From: JBFLYZ01 sp040756415
Lineage (GTDB): Bacteria > Bacteroidota > Bacteroidia > JADZBD01
Assembly (NCBI GenBank): GCA_040756415.1
Contig: JBFLYZ010000058.1
Span: 1 to 22,498, forward strand
Direction: 5' to 3'
DNA length: 22,498 nucleotides
Shown: positions 5,973 to 14,442 of the stretch, one piece after another
How positions within the stretch are numbered: position 1 is the stretch's first letter
How the letters are laid out: each line of letters starts with the position of its first letter
Notes under the pieces: generated by a model
What the model was told of the DNA's origin: nothing
Database searches by the model: none
The model's input: only the letters and a program-made list of their open reading frames with translations
Program-made: the position numbers and the translations under genes

Positions 5973-6903
5973 TTGCTTCAGCACAGCCCAGACGACAGCC
6001 TGGGCTACGGACTTGGGCTCATAGCTACCGGGATCGTTATCTATCTTTTCTTTTACTTCGTAAAACGCTGGACACGAAAGCGGAACCATTACGGAATGCT
6101 TTAAGACCGGCTTCGTTACCGGCAGCGGAACGCGTGCCAGAAACTTCGGGTACCTGGTAGAATACTTCGTTGCGGGCCAAAAGATACAGTCGCGGCTGGA
6201 CCACACCACCCTGCTCCGGAAATATCCTGTAGGCAGCGCTGTCACGATCTTTTACAATCCGGCCAATCCGGCTGAGTTCTATAGCCTGGAAGGGGTTAAG
6301 CAGCAGCAACTGTTTTACACCCTGGAGCGAATGCTTGCCCTGCTCTTCATGGCAACGGGCGTATTTGTGCTGTTTACCATCAACGATTACAGCGAGCTGT
6401 ACCTGGTCAGGAAATTCAAACGTATGACGGGCGATATCCCTGCCGAAGAACGGATAGAAGAATGCTTTACCAATTACGAGCTTGCAAGCGGTGCTTATGA
6501 TGATTGCAATGCCTGCTTTTCGTACACGCAGAACCCCTCTGAAAGCGGCAAGACCGGTGCTCCCGACTACTGCCTGAACCATTTCAGCGATGCCGCCACC
6601 TATTATTCTGACCTGAACGCTGACGGGCAAACGGACGCCTGCTACCGCTTTACGCTTATACCTTGCCGTAAGGAGAACAAACTTTACAAAGAACGCGCCT
6701 TCCTTATTCTTTCTTCCCCTTCAGGCTACCGGGTGGACGATAGCTTCTTCGGTAAATTGGAGACCGATATGATCGTAGACAGCCTGAAAGGGAATATGAT
6801 CTACGGAAGAGCCCCGCTTACTGATACGGTAAATGCTCCATTGCTACCGGTAGAGGTCGAATTCCCATCGGGCAAGGGGAAGGCCAGGGTAAAAACAGAA
6901 TAA
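5973..6903 (+). CDS. DUF3592-like membrane protein, reading frame broken by a +1 shift
   Basis: Two adjacent frames together make one protein of about 309 residues. The first part can start at TTG 5973 and encodes LGLIATGIVIYLFFYFVKRW, a membrane helix, then stops at TAA 6102-6104. Reading on one base later (+1, from TTT 6100) gives a DUF3592-like extracytoplasmic domain. Its landmarks are FGYLVEYFVAGQKI, YPVGSAVTIFYNPANPAEFY, a second helix MLALLFMATGVFVLF near 6331, and a Cys-containing C-terminal domain to 6903. The second frame has no ATG, GTG or TTG between 6061 and 6331, so it cannot start separately without losing its best-conserved domain. The junction is CTT TAA G. It is either a recent indel (pseudogene), a sequence error or a programmed shift. 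The family assignment is moderately sure. Confidence 0.7.
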
Positions 6904-6937
6904 ACCTTTATACTCACTTACGCAGTTGGGCCAATTA

Positions 6938-7030
6938 GAAGGTTCCCTGCCTTAGGGGAGGGGCAGGATGGGGTGATACCACCTTGAAGGTCCGAAGGAT
7001 TCATCAGGACGGGCCACCTTATAGGCGGGG
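6938..7030. repeat. G-rich intergenic element, possible dispersed repeat
   Basis: The 207-bp gap after the DUF3592-like gene is strand-asymmetric and G-rich, with AGGGGAGGGGCAGGATGGGG (6954-6973) and a short dyad ACCTT-G-AAGGT (6982-6992). The reverse complement of 6959-6973 (CCCCATCCTGCCCCT) recurs with one mismatch at 4065-4079, in the gap before the Crp/Fnr gene. This suggests a decayed dispersed intergenic repeat. No ORF is supported here. Confidence 0.3.
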
Positions 7031-7110
7031 CGGGTATGTTTTCTTTCCTTTTCCAAAGAGGCCCGGGGTCCTGAAAGCGGAATTCCTTAATTTTACTTAA
7101 CCCGACACCA

Positions 7111-7821
7111 TTGGCAAGGATCATCTGCATATTACTTCTCGCGCTCCTGACTGGTCCTGGTTCAAGGAGGAATCTCGGCCTGGACTATTCAGGGACTTAC
7201 AAGCTTACAGATAGCTCGAGATACTGGTGCTCCAGCCATACTTTAACCCTGTACAAAGACAGCGCATTTGAGTATTATTCCCCATGCCTGAATACAGAGG
7301 GAAAATGGAAAGCGAATAAGGGCGGCAGCATCTCCCTGACCAGCATTCCCCTCCAGCCGTACTATGTGAAACTTATAAAAAGCGGCAAAAGTCCGGGCAA
7401 CATAACCGAGGTCAAATTGTTAGGTGCAAGCTCTAAAACCAAATCAACGCCAGGAAAGCTGGAGGTGATCAGCGAAAAGCCCGTTGTTTGCGAAGAGGTT
7501 CAGTTCATTTCAGAAAAAGGGATCAAAACCGCCTTTACGAATAACCAGGGAGAGGCCTGGGTCGATCTGGCAAGCGTAGATACCATTCGGTTCGTTACTA
7601 TGAGCAAAACGAGCAAAACGGATCATTTCGTGGCCCTTAAAGGACAACAGGGACAAAGCATAACCGTTTTCCTGAATGTGGATAACCAATATCACCACTA
7701 TTGTGAATTTAAGAATCTTAAAGCAACACTGCAGGGTAACAAGCTTGTTCTTAACAAGAACCTTCAGGACAGTACCATCATAAAGGACATTCCCGGTTAT
7801 CCTTTCGTAAAGAATAAATAA
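7111..7821 (+). CDS. Secreted protein of unknown function
   Basis: This 236-residue protein appears to start at TTG 7111, since no nearer in-frame ATG keeps the hydrophobic N-terminus (ARIICILLLALLTGPG), which looks like an export signal. The first third reads as a small beta-barrel-like module, with YSGTYKLTDSS, LTLYKDSAFEYYSPCLNTEG and KWKANKGGSISL. This is the Gly-x-Tyr ... D-x-x-F ... G-x-W pattern common in Bacteroidota lipocalin-like or NlpE-like secreted proteins. It has four or more cysteines (around residues 39, 54, 124 and 198), which could form disulfides outside the cytoplasm. A weak -7 box, TAATTTTA (7088-7095), lies 15 nt upstream. It stands alone between gaps of about 200 and 118 bp. 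I do not recognise a named family. Confidence 0.65.
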   Translation: MARIICILLLALLTGPGSRRNLGLDYSGTYKLTDSSRYWCSSHTLTLYKDSAFEYYSPCLNTEGKWKANKGGSISLTSIPLQPYYVKLIKSGKSPGNITEVKLLGASSKTKSTPGKLEVISEKPVVCEEVQFISEKGIKTAFTNNQGEAWVDLASVDTIRFVTMSKTSKTDHFVALKGQQGQSITVFLNVDNQYHHYCEFKNLKATLQGNKLVLNKNLQDSTIIKDIPGYPFVKNK

Positions 7822-7867
7822 AGGAAGCTATCAGGAAAAAGATAAAATCCGCCAAAGACATCTGATC

Positions 7868-7919
7868 TCCCCTATTTCCCTATTCCCTTATTCCCTTATT
7901 TCCCCTTCCCTTCCCTCCA
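7868..7919 (+). repeat. Homopyrimidine-rich imperfect tandem repeat upstream of uvrB
   Basis: About 50 nt upstream of the uvrB promoter contain only C and T apart from a few A residues. They consist of imperfect units of the form CTTATTTCC or CTATTCC and then CTTCC. There is no coding potential. Such tracts can slip in replication, so length differences between strains would be expected. Confidence 0.5.
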
Positions 7920-7927
7920 TAATTCCG

Positions 7928-7935
7928 TAACTTTG
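7928..7935 (+). promoter_or_regulatory. -7 box of uvrB
   Basis: TAACTTTG is an exact TAnnTTTG match, followed by CACA and the uvrB ATG at 7940. The 4-nt spacing implies a leaderless mRNA. No LexA/SOS-like box could be recognised. Confidence 0.65.
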
Positions 7936-7939
7936 CACA

Positions 7940-9961
7940 ATGGATTTCAGGATCATTTCCGATTTCGTTCCCACGGGCGATCAGCCCGAGGCCATCAGGC
8001 AGCTCAGCGAGGGCATACTTAAGGGTATCCCCGCGCAGACCCTGCTGGGCGTGACCGGCTCGGGAAAGACCTTTACCATAGCCAACGTGATCGAGAAGGT
8101 GCAGAAACCCACCCTGGTGCTCAGCCATAACAAAACCCTGGCCGCCCAGCTTTTCGGGGAGTTCAAGCAGTTCTTCCCGAAGAACGCGGTGGAGTATTTC
8201 GTTTCCTATTACGACTATTACCAGCCCGAGGCCTTTATCCCCACCAGCAATACCTATATCGAAAAAGACTCCAGCATCAACGATGAGATCGAAAAGTTCC
8301 GCCTGAGCGCCACCTCTTCCCTGCTCAGCGGCCGCAGGGACGTGCTGGTGGTGTCGTCCGTATCCTGTATCTACGGCATAGGCAACCCGCAGAACTTTTA
8401 CGATAACGTGATCCATATCCGGGTGGGCGAGCAGATCAGCAGGAATAAGTTTTTGTTCAAGCTGGTGGGCGCACTTTACTCCCGCACGGAGGGCGATTTC
8501 AGCCGGGGCAACTTCCGCGTGAAAGGCGATACGGTTGATGTGAACCTGGCCTACACGGATTACTCGCTGCGCATCACTTTTTTCGGTGATGAGATCGAGG
8601 AGATCGAAAGTTTTGAAAGCTCCACCGGAAAGTCAATTGAGAAATTTGAAAGTATCAACATCTACCCTGCCAATATCTTCGTCACCACGCAGGATACCAT
8701 GAAGAGCTCCATCATCCAGATACAGGACGACCTGGTAAAACAGGTCGAATATTTCAAGGAGCTGGGCAAGCACCTGGAGGCAAAGCGCCTGGAGGACCGG
8801 GTGACCTACGACCTGGAAATGATGCGCGAGCTGGGCTATTGTTCGGGCATAGAGAACTATTCGCGCTATTTTGACGGGCGCCTGCCCGGTCAGCGCCCCT
8901 TCTGCCTGCTGGATTATTTCCCGGAGGATTTTTTGCTGGTGATCGATGAGAGCCATGCCACCATACCGCAGATACGCGCCATGTACGGAGGCGACCGGTC
9001 GCGAAAGGAAACGCTGGTGGAATACGGTTTCAGGCTGCCGGCAGCGCTGGACAACCGGCCGCTCAAGTTCGATGAGTTCGAGAACAAGCTCAACCAGGTG
9101 ATCTTCGTAAGCGCCACACCGGCCGATTACGAGCTGGAGAAGTCGGAAGGCGTGGTGGTGGAACAGCTCATCCGCCCTACCGGCCTGCTGGATCCCATGA
9201 TAGAGGTGCGGCCCAGCCTGAACCAGATAGACGACCTGCTGGATGAAATAGACAAAGTGGTGAAGCGCGATGAGCGCGTGCTGGTGACCACTCTCACCAA
9301 GCGCATGGCCGAGGAGCTGAACAAATACCTCATGAACCTGGGCATACGCTGCCGCTACATCCACTCCGAGGTGGAAACGCTCGAGCGCGTGGAGATACTG
9401 CGCGACCTGCGCCTGGGACTTTTCGATGTGCTCATCGGCATCAACCTGCTGCGCGAAGGGCTGGACCTGCCGGAAGTATCGCTGGTGGCCATACTGGATG
9501 CCGACAAAGAAGGATTCCTGCGCTCGGAGCGGGCCATGGTGCAGACGGTGGGACGCGCAGCGCGCAACGTGAACGGCAAGGTGATCATGTACGCGGACAG
9601 GATGACCGACAGCATGAAAAAGACCATCGAGGAAACGGAGCGCAGGCGCAAGAAGCAGATCGAGTACAATTTCGATCACGGCTTAAAGCCCACCCCGCTG
9701 GCCAAGAGCAAGGAATCCATACTCGGCCAGACGCTGGTGGTCGACAACAAGGGCAGGCTGGGAAAGGCTTACGTGGAGAAAGAGGCCGTGAACTACGCTG
9801 CCGACCCCCTGACGCAATACCTCACCGATGACCAGTTACGCAAGCGCATTGCCGACCTGAAGAAGCAGATGCAGCGGGCCGCGAAAGAGCTGGATTTCAT
9901 GGAAGCCGCGCGCTTGAGAGATGAGATGCTGGCGCTGGAAAAGCTGATGGGCGCCAGATAA
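7940..9961 (+). CDS. uvrB: Excinuclease ABC subunit UvrB
   Basis: UvrB is the helicase-like damage-verification subunit of nucleotide excision repair; it is loaded by UvrA and recruits UvrC for dual incision. This 673-residue copy is full length. Visible landmarks are the Walker A loop G37-VTGSGKT44, the beta-hairpin that probes the DNA (YFVSYYDYYQPEA from residue 86), the DEAD-type box VIDESHATIPQ, helicase motifs VSATPADYE and LVTTLTKRMAEEL, and motif VI QTVGRAARN. The C-terminal UVR domain (about residues 632-673, DFMEAARLRDEM), which contacts UvrC, is also intact. The gene is single here, converges on a methyltransferase gene 12 bp downstream and has its own promoter. Identification is secure. 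Confidence 0.99.
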   Translation: MDFRIISDFVPTGDQPEAIRQLSEGILKGIPAQTLLGVTGSGKTFTIANVIEKVQKPTLVLSHNKTLAAQLFGEFKQFFPKNAVEYFVSYYDYYQPEAFIPTSNTYIEKDSSINDEIEKFRLSATSSLLSGRRDVLVVSSVSCIYGIGNPQNFYDNVIHIRVGEQISRNKFLFKLVGALYSRTEGDFSRGNFRVKGDTVDVNLAYTDYSLRITFFGDEIEEIESFESSTGKSIEKFESINIYPANIFVTTQDTMKSSIIQIQDDLVKQVEYFKELGKHLEAKRLEDRVTYDLEMMRELGYCSGIENYSRYFDGRLPGQRPFCLLDYFPEDFLLVIDESHATIPQIRAMYGGDRSRKETLVEYGFRLPAALDNRPLKFDEFENKLNQVIFVSATPADYELEKSEGVVVEQLIRPTGLLDPMIEVRPSLNQIDDLLDEIDKVVKRDERVLVTTLTKRMAEELNKYLMNLGIRCRYIHSEVETLERVEILRDLRLGLFDVLIGINLLREGLDLPEVSLVAILDADKEGFLRSERAMVQTVGRAARNVNGKVIMYADRMTDSMKKTIEETERRRKKQIEYNFDHGLKPTPLAKSKESILGQTLVVDNKGRLGKAYVEKEAVNYAADPLTQYLTDDQLRKRIADLKKQMQRAAKELDFMEAARLRDEMLALEKLMGAR

Positions 9962-9973
9962 GCCCGTTCCGGC

Positions 9974-10741
9974 CTAGGAAATTACCCCGTAGTACAAGCG
10001 CGTATCGTATTCAACCGCCACTTTACCGGCCACGTGGTATTTTTCAAAGATGGCCTTCAGCTCGTCCAGCATGGGCTGGTAACCGGGCTGGTCTTTGTCA
10101 GGGATGTAGGAAGAAGAAAGCAGCCTGCCCGTCAAGCCCTCCAGGTCGAAATACTGGTAGTTGGGGAAGGATTTCTGCTTCCAGTTGCCCATTCCGAAAA
10201 AGAGGTCCATCACCTTATCATCGAAATTCTTATGGTTGACCTCCCTGTAATCAGTGCCGTGATCGAGCAACAGCTTTTCATACGCTTTCAGAAAAGCGGT
10301 GGTATCGGTTCTGCGGTCGTTCCACATCAGCAATACCAGGCCGCCAGGCTTTAGAATGCGCGCAAACTCCTTTTTACTCTTTTCCACATCGAACCAGTGA
10401 AAGGCCTGGCCGGAAACGATCATATCCACAGCCCCGTCCTCTATGCCGGTCGCCTCTGCCGTGCCGGGCAGGCTGCGGAACAGGGGATTGCCCGAAAAGA
10501 TACGTTCGGCCGCTTCACGCATCTCCCTGTTCGGCTCCACAGCGTAAACCACATTGCCGTGCTGCAGGAAGAGCTCGCACGAAATGCCCGTACCCGAGCC
10601 TATATCCGCAATGGCCCATTCTTTGCACAGGCCAAGCATGCGGCACAGGAATGGAATGATCTCTGCAGGGTAATGCGGACGGTATTTGATGTAATGATCT
10701 ACCTTATCGGAGAAACGCTGTGTAGAAGTTTTGATTGCCAT
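9974..10741 (-). CDS. Class I SAM-dependent methyltransferase
   Basis: This 255-residue protein starts at ATG 10741 (MAIKTSTQRFSDKVDHYIKY). An open frame extends upstream to 10855 but would overlap the divergent gene and its promoter and adds residues unlike the family. Motif I, D46-IGSGTG52, binds S-adenosylmethionine. The acidic loop VEPNREM and the later GQAFHWFDVEK and ILKPGGLVLLMW segments mark the Methyltransf_11/25 type, related to UbiE-like and small-molecule methyltransferases. The acceptor substrate cannot be told. It is divergent from the 10806 gene, with a candidate -7 box TACCTTTA on this strand at 10773-10766, 24 nt before the start. It converges with uvrB at its 3' end. Confidence 0.9.
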   Translation of the reverse strand: MAIKTSTQRFSDKVDHYIKYRPHYPAEIIPFLCRMLGLCKEWAIADIGSGTGISCELFLQHGNVVYAVEPNREMREAAERIFSGNPLFRSLPGTAEATGIEDGAVDMIVSGQAFHWFDVEKSKKEFARILKPGGLVLLMWNDRRTDTTAFLKAYEKLLLDHGTDYREVNHKNFDDKVMDLFFGMGNWKQKSFPNYQYFDLEGLTGRLLSSSYIPDKDQPGYQPMLDELKAIFEKYHVAGKVAVEYDTRLYYGVIS

Positions 10742-10791
10742 GCAATAAAGTAACCTGATGATCGTTAAAGGTACGGTATAATTTGAATTAG

Positions 10792-10799
10792 TATCTTTG
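10792..10799 (+). promoter_or_regulatory. -7 box of the TonB-receptor operon
   Basis: TATCTTTG is an exact TAnnTTTG match, 6 nt before ATG 10806. It supports 10806 over the TTG at 10797, which overlaps the box. A candidate box for the divergent methyltransferase gene lies only about 20 bp upstream on the other strand, so the two promoters may interfere. Confidence 0.6.
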
Positions 10800-10805
10800 T
10801 TTAGA

Positions 10806-11480
10806 ATGAAAAGGCTGCTGAACATACTGGTATTCTTCTTCGCTATGAGCGGCATGGTTATGGCTCAGGCCAAGGCGCCCAAAAAGATACCGCTGAAGGA
10901 CAGCCTGGTGCAGTTCTCGGGAATCGTGGTGGAACGCGACAGCCTCAAGCCCGTTTCCTTTACCAAGATCATGATATTGAACTCCAGGCGGGGAACCACC
11001 AGCGATTTCTACGGGTACTTCTCCTTTGTGGCCAAGGTCAACGATACCATAGAGTTTTCGGCCGTAGGCTATAAAAAAGTGGTGTTTGTCATACCCGACA
11101 GCCTGACCACCAACCGCTATTCGCTTATCCAGCTCATGTCGTACGATACCATTATGCTCAAGGAAAGCGTGATCTATCCCTGGCCGAGCAAGGAGCAGTT
11201 CGAAAAGAACTTCCTGACGGCCAGCATACCGGATGACGATACCGAAAAGGCAAAAAAGAACCTGGAAAAGGAAGAGATGAAGCTGCAGTACGAGACCATG
11301 CCCATGGACGGCAGCATGAACTTCAAGGCCAGCATGCAGCAGCAATACAGCAAGCTCTATTATGCAGGGCAATACCCGCCCAATAACCTGCTTAACCCCA
11401 TAGCCTGGGCCAAGTTCATACAGGCCTGGAAGAACGGTGATTTCAAGCCCAGGGACAAGGACGAAAATTCAGGGCAGTAG
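10806..11480 (+). CDS. Secreted carboxypeptidase-regulatory-like domain protein
   Basis: This 224-residue protein has a signal peptide (MKRLLNILVFFFAMSGMVMA, then Q). A CarboxypepD_reg-like beta-sandwich follows at about residues 35-120, recognised by VQFSGIVVERDSLKPVSFTK, RRGTTSDFYGYFSF and DTIEFSAVGYKKV. This is the same small module that precedes many Bacteroidota TonB-dependent receptors, here as a separate periplasmic protein. The C-terminal third is charged and helical (EKAKKNLEKEEMKLQYE), then rich in Tyr and Asn (YYAGQYPPNN). It opens a run of six same-strand genes, and the TonB-receptor gene starts 43 bp downstream. The link to receptor function is inferred from this position. No enzyme motif was seen. 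Confidence 0.85.
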   Translation: MKRLLNILVFFFAMSGMVMAQAKAPKKIPLKDSLVQFSGIVVERDSLKPVSFTKIMILNSRRGTTSDFYGYFSFVAKVNDTIEFSAVGYKKVVFVIPDSLTTNRYSLIQLMSYDTIMLKESVIYPWPSKEQFEKNFLTASIPDDDTEKAKKNLEKEEMKLQYETMPMDGSMNFKASMQQQYSKLYYAGQYPPNNLLNPIAWAKFIQAWKNGDFKPRDKDENSGQ

Positions 11481-11505
11481 GCTGCAATAAAAGCTCTGTT
11501 TTTCC

Positions 11506-11513
11506 GTTATTTG
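11506..11513 (+). promoter_or_regulatory. Possible internal -7 box before the TonB receptor
   Basis: GTTATTTG resembles TAnnTTTG (two mismatches) and lies 10 nt upstream of ATG 11524. It might give the receptor and its followers an extra start in addition to the 10792 promoter. Confidence 0.25.
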
Positions 11514-11523
11514 CATACGTTTT

Positions 11524-14037
11524 ATGAGCGCCCCCCGGTATACCTGTTTCAGCATTGTCTTCCTGCTTTCTCTTTTCTGCTTTTCGCAGAACACCGCTGT
11601 CATCTACGGCACCGTTCGCGACTCTTCGAATGCCCCGCTTGCCGCGGTGAACATTGCGGTCAGGGGCATGAAGCCCTATAAGGCATTCAGTAACGACAGC
11701 GGCTACTACGAGATCACCGTTCCGGCCGATACGGCATTCACCCTGGTCTATACTTCGGTGGGCCTTATGCCGCGCGAAAAAACATTTTTCCTCAAGCCGG
11801 GCGAGCGCAGGCGCCATGACCTGGCGCTGGACCAGGACATAGAAATGATAGGCACGATAGACATAGAGGGCGGCCGCGAGGACTTTATCATTGAAATACC
11901 CATTGAAACTTTTTTCGTTCAGGCCGGCCCTTCCGAGAACGTGGAGAAGCTGTTGTTCTCCACGGCAGGCGTATCGTCCAGCAACGAGTTCAGCTCGGGA
12001 TATTCCGTGCGGGGCGGCAACTTTGACGAGAACCTGGTCTACGTGAACGATGTGGAAGTGTATCGCCCCTTCCTGGTCCGCTCCGGGCAGCAGGAAGGCC
12101 TGAGCTTCACCAACCCCTACATGGTCTCCAGCCTCAGCTTTTCCACAGGCGGCTTCGAGGCCAGGTACGGTGACAAGATGTCCTCTGTGCTCGACATCAA
12201 ATACAAGCGCCCGCGCAAGTTCGGGGGCGCGGTGTCGGGCAGCCTGCTGGGCGGAGCGCTTAACCTGGAAGGCTGCTCGGAGGATTTCCGCTTTACCTGG
12301 ATGGTGGGCGCAAGGCAGAAGACCAACACCTACCTGCTCGGCTCGCTCGACACCAAAGGCGAGTACAAGCCGGCCTTCTATGATGTGCAGACCTTCTTCA
12401 CCTACAACTTTACCGATGAATGGGAGCTGAGCCTGCTCACCAACATATCGGGGAACAAGTACAGGGTGGTGCCGGAATCGAGGCAGTCGGACTTCGGAAC
12501 GGTGAATGCCGCCTACCGGCTTACCGTTTTCTTTGACGGGCAGGAGGTGGACGCCTACAGGACCTACCTGGGCGCCCTTACCCTTTCGCGCTGGCAGTCG
12601 CACAAGGGGCTTATGCTGAAATGGATCGCTTCCGCCTACCGGGCCGAGGAATCGGAAACCTTCGATATACTGGGCGCCTACCGCCTGGACGCGCTCGAGA
12701 CCGATTTCGGGAAAGATAATTTCGGGCAGGTGTCGTATAACCTGGGTACGGGAGGTTTCCTGAACCATGCGCGCAATTACCTCACGGCCATGGTCTATAA
12801 TTTCGAGCACAAGGGGCGCAAGGGCTTTCCGCTCGGCAAGGATCACGAATACCACTGGGGCATCAAGTACCAGCACGAAGAGATCGATGACCGGATCAGC
12901 GAATGGGACATGACGGATTCAGCCGGCTATTCCATTCCCATCGGCAACCCCGATGTGCTGGACCTGGAGAGCGTGGTCAAAACGAAGATCCACCTGGGAT
13001 CCAATCGTTTTATGGGCTATGTGCAGGGAGCCTGGAGCAAGCTGAACAAGGATACCGCTGAGATCAAACTGACCTTTGGCGTGCGCGCCAACTACTGGGA
13101 TTTCAACAATGAGCTGATCGTGTCGCCCCGGGCGGTCTTTTCGCTCGAGCCTGACTGGGAAAAGGATTTCGTGTTCAAGGCCGCTGCGGGATACTATTCG
13201 CAGCCCCCCTTCTACCGCGAGTTCCGCGACCCGAAGGGAAATATCAATTACAACATCAAAGCGCAAACATCCATTCACTTCGTGTTGGGCAGCGATTATA
13301 ATTTCCAGGCCTGGAACCGCAAGTTCAAGTTCACCACCGAGCTGTACTACAAGCTGCTCGACAACCTCATCCCCTACGAGATCGATAACGTGCGCATACG
13401 CTATTACGCGGAGAACAGCGCGCACGGCTATGCCACCGGCATAGACATGAAGGTCAACGGTGAGTTCGTTGACGGTGCCGAATCCTGGTTCAGCCTGTCC
13501 GTCATGCAGACAAGGGAAGACATAGAAGGAGATTTTTACATCACCAACTACAACAAGGACGGTGAAGTGATCATACCCGGCTATACCTTTGACGATACGG
13601 TGGTCGCCAGCGTGCGTACGGAACCCGGTTATATCCCCCGCCCCACCGACCAGCGCGTGAACGTGGGTATCTTCTTCCAGGATTACATACCCAAATTCCC
13701 CAAGTGCAAGGTACACCTCAACCTGCTGTTCGGCAGCGGCCTGCCCTTCGGCCCGCCCAGCTTCGAGCGCTATAAGGATACGCTGCGCATACCGCCTTAC
13801 CGGAGGGTGGACATCGGCTTTTCTTATGAGCTGATGGGCGACAGCTCCCGGCTGGAGAACAAACGCTTTTTTAAGAACTTCAACAGTTTCTGGATCAGCG
13901 CGGAGGTGTACAACCTGCTGGCCGTGAACAACACCGTGTCTTACCTCTGGGTAAAGGACGTGACCAACCGCCAGTACGCCATTCCCAATTACCTTTCCCA
14001 GCGCCTGATCAACGTCAAACTGATCATGCGCTTTTGA
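11524..14037 (+). CDS. TonB-dependent outer-membrane receptor with carboxypeptidase-like N-terminal domain
   Basis: This 837-residue protein has a signal peptide (about residues 1-22, ending in CFSQ). A CarboxypepD_reg-like domain follows at about 26-105, with IYGTVRDSSNAPLAAVNIAV and SGYYEITVPADT. The plug domain at about 125-240 is recognised by ENVEKLLFSTAGVSS, SGYSVRGGNFDENLVYVNDV and FSTGGFEARYGDKMSSVLDI. A long beta-barrel ends in the typical outer-membrane terminal Phe (VKLIMRF). It is shorter than SusC proteins (about 1000 residues) and no SusD-like gene is near, so it is not a standard glycan-uptake pair. The ligand is unknown. Its stop codon overlaps the next gene's TTG start (TTGA), so it appears translationally coupled to the helical-repeat genes. 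Confidence 0.93.
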   Translation: MSAPRYTCFSIVFLLSLFCFSQNTAVIYGTVRDSSNAPLAAVNIAVRGMKPYKAFSNDSGYYEITVPADTAFTLVYTSVGLMPREKTFFLKPGERRRHDLALDQDIEMIGTIDIEGGREDFIIEIPIETFFVQAGPSENVEKLLFSTAGVSSSNEFSSGYSVRGGNFDENLVYVNDVEVYRPFLVRSGQQEGLSFTNPYMVSSLSFSTGGFEARYGDKMSSVLDIKYKRPRKFGGAVSGSLLGGALNLEGCSEDFRFTWMVGARQKTNTYLLGSLDTKGEYKPAFYDVQTFFTYNFTDEWELSLLTNISGNKYRVVPESRQSDFGTVNAAYRLTVFFDGQEVDAYRTYLGALTLSRWQSHKGLMLKWIASAYRAEESETFDILGAYRLDALETDFGKDNFGQVSYNLGTGGFLNHARNYLTAMVYNFEHKGRKGFPLGKDHEYHWGIKYQHEEIDDRISEWDMTDSAGYSIPIGNPDVLDLESVVKTKIHLGSNRFMGYVQGAWSKLNKDTAEIKLTFGVRANYWDFNNELIVSPRAVFSLEPDWEKDFVFKAAAGYYSQPPFYREFRDPKGNINYNIKAQTSIHFVLGSDYNFQAWNRKFKFTTELYYKLLDNLIPYEIDNVRIRYYAENSAHGYATGIDMKVNGEFVDGAESWFSLSVMQTREDIEGDFYITNYNKDGEVIIPGYTFDDTVVASVRTEPGYIPRPTDQRVNVGIFFQDYIPKFPKCKVHLNLLFGSGLPFGPPSFERYKDTLRIPPYRRVDIGFSYELMGDSSRLENKRFFKNFNSFWISAEVYNLLAVNNTVSYLWVKDVTNRQYAIPNYLSQRLINVKLIMRF

Positions 14038-14438
14038 AAAAATATTCGCATAATACCATCCTGGCCCTGGGTAATGCCATACTGGGGGATGCGGAAGCGG
14101 AGAACTGGCTCGAGCAGCATGGCTTTCCGGAGCTGGTGCATCTGTCCGATTTCATTTTACACGAAACGCCCGGTTCCTACCAGTACCTGGCTGACCACAA
14201 TCACCTGCAACTGGCCGCCTTCTGCGATGCCTTCAAGGGCAATGGAAAGGCTATGGCCTGGCTTTTGAGGACAAAGAACAGGGAATGGGCCGCCACGCTT
14301 AAGCTGGCGCTGGACGAGGACTATGACGCGAGGGACTGGCTCATGGCCAATGAATTCAGCGCTTTTGTTTATCTTGCAAAGTGCATTGAGCGGTTCATAC
14401 GGATGTACAATACGCATGATGACATAGCCCCGATATAA
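14034..14438 (+). CDS. Helical-repeat protein A of the TonB-receptor operon
   Basis: This 134-residue protein starts at TTG 14034, overlapping the receptor stop by four bases. There is no signal peptide, so it is probably cytoplasmic. The sequence divides into about five units of 25-26 residues. Each follows a pattern such as L-x-x-F-x-x-A-[F/I]-x-x-[D/G]-x-x-A-x-x-W-L, seen in LQLAAFCDAFKGNGKAMAWL and then EWAATLKLALDEDYDARDWL. This suggests a small HEAT-like or other alpha-solenoid. It is clearly homologous to the next gene product, for instance sharing the LAAF and WAAT motifs in register. I do not recognise a named family. Binding of another protein in the same pathway is the simplest guess. 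Confidence 0.75.
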   Translation: MKKYSHNTILALGNAILGDAEAENWLEQHGFPELVHLSDFILHETPGSYQYLADHNHLQLAAFCDAFKGNGKAMAWLLRTKNREWAATLKLALDEDYDARDWLMANEFSAFVYLAKCIERFIRMYNTHDDIAPI

Positions 14439-14442
14439 GCGG

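Noticed and set aside
8633..9679. 348-codon minus-strand open frame opposite uvrB
   Set aside because: A shadow of uvrB: His/Gln/Ala-rich, no signal or domain, and uvrB is intact.
10742..10855. 38-residue upstream extension of the methyltransferase
   Set aside because: It would run through the divergent promoter and into the 10806 gene, and the added residues do not look like the family's N-terminus.
11443..12876. 477-codon minus-strand open frame opposite the TonB receptor
   Set aside because: The length comes from GC-rich third positions of the receptor gene. The product lacks any recognisable domain and covers the 3' end of one gene and the start of another.
12919..13716. 265-codon minus-strand open frame opposite the receptor barrel
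   Set aside because: Val/Gly/His-rich translation typical of an antisense shadow, inside an intact conserved gene.
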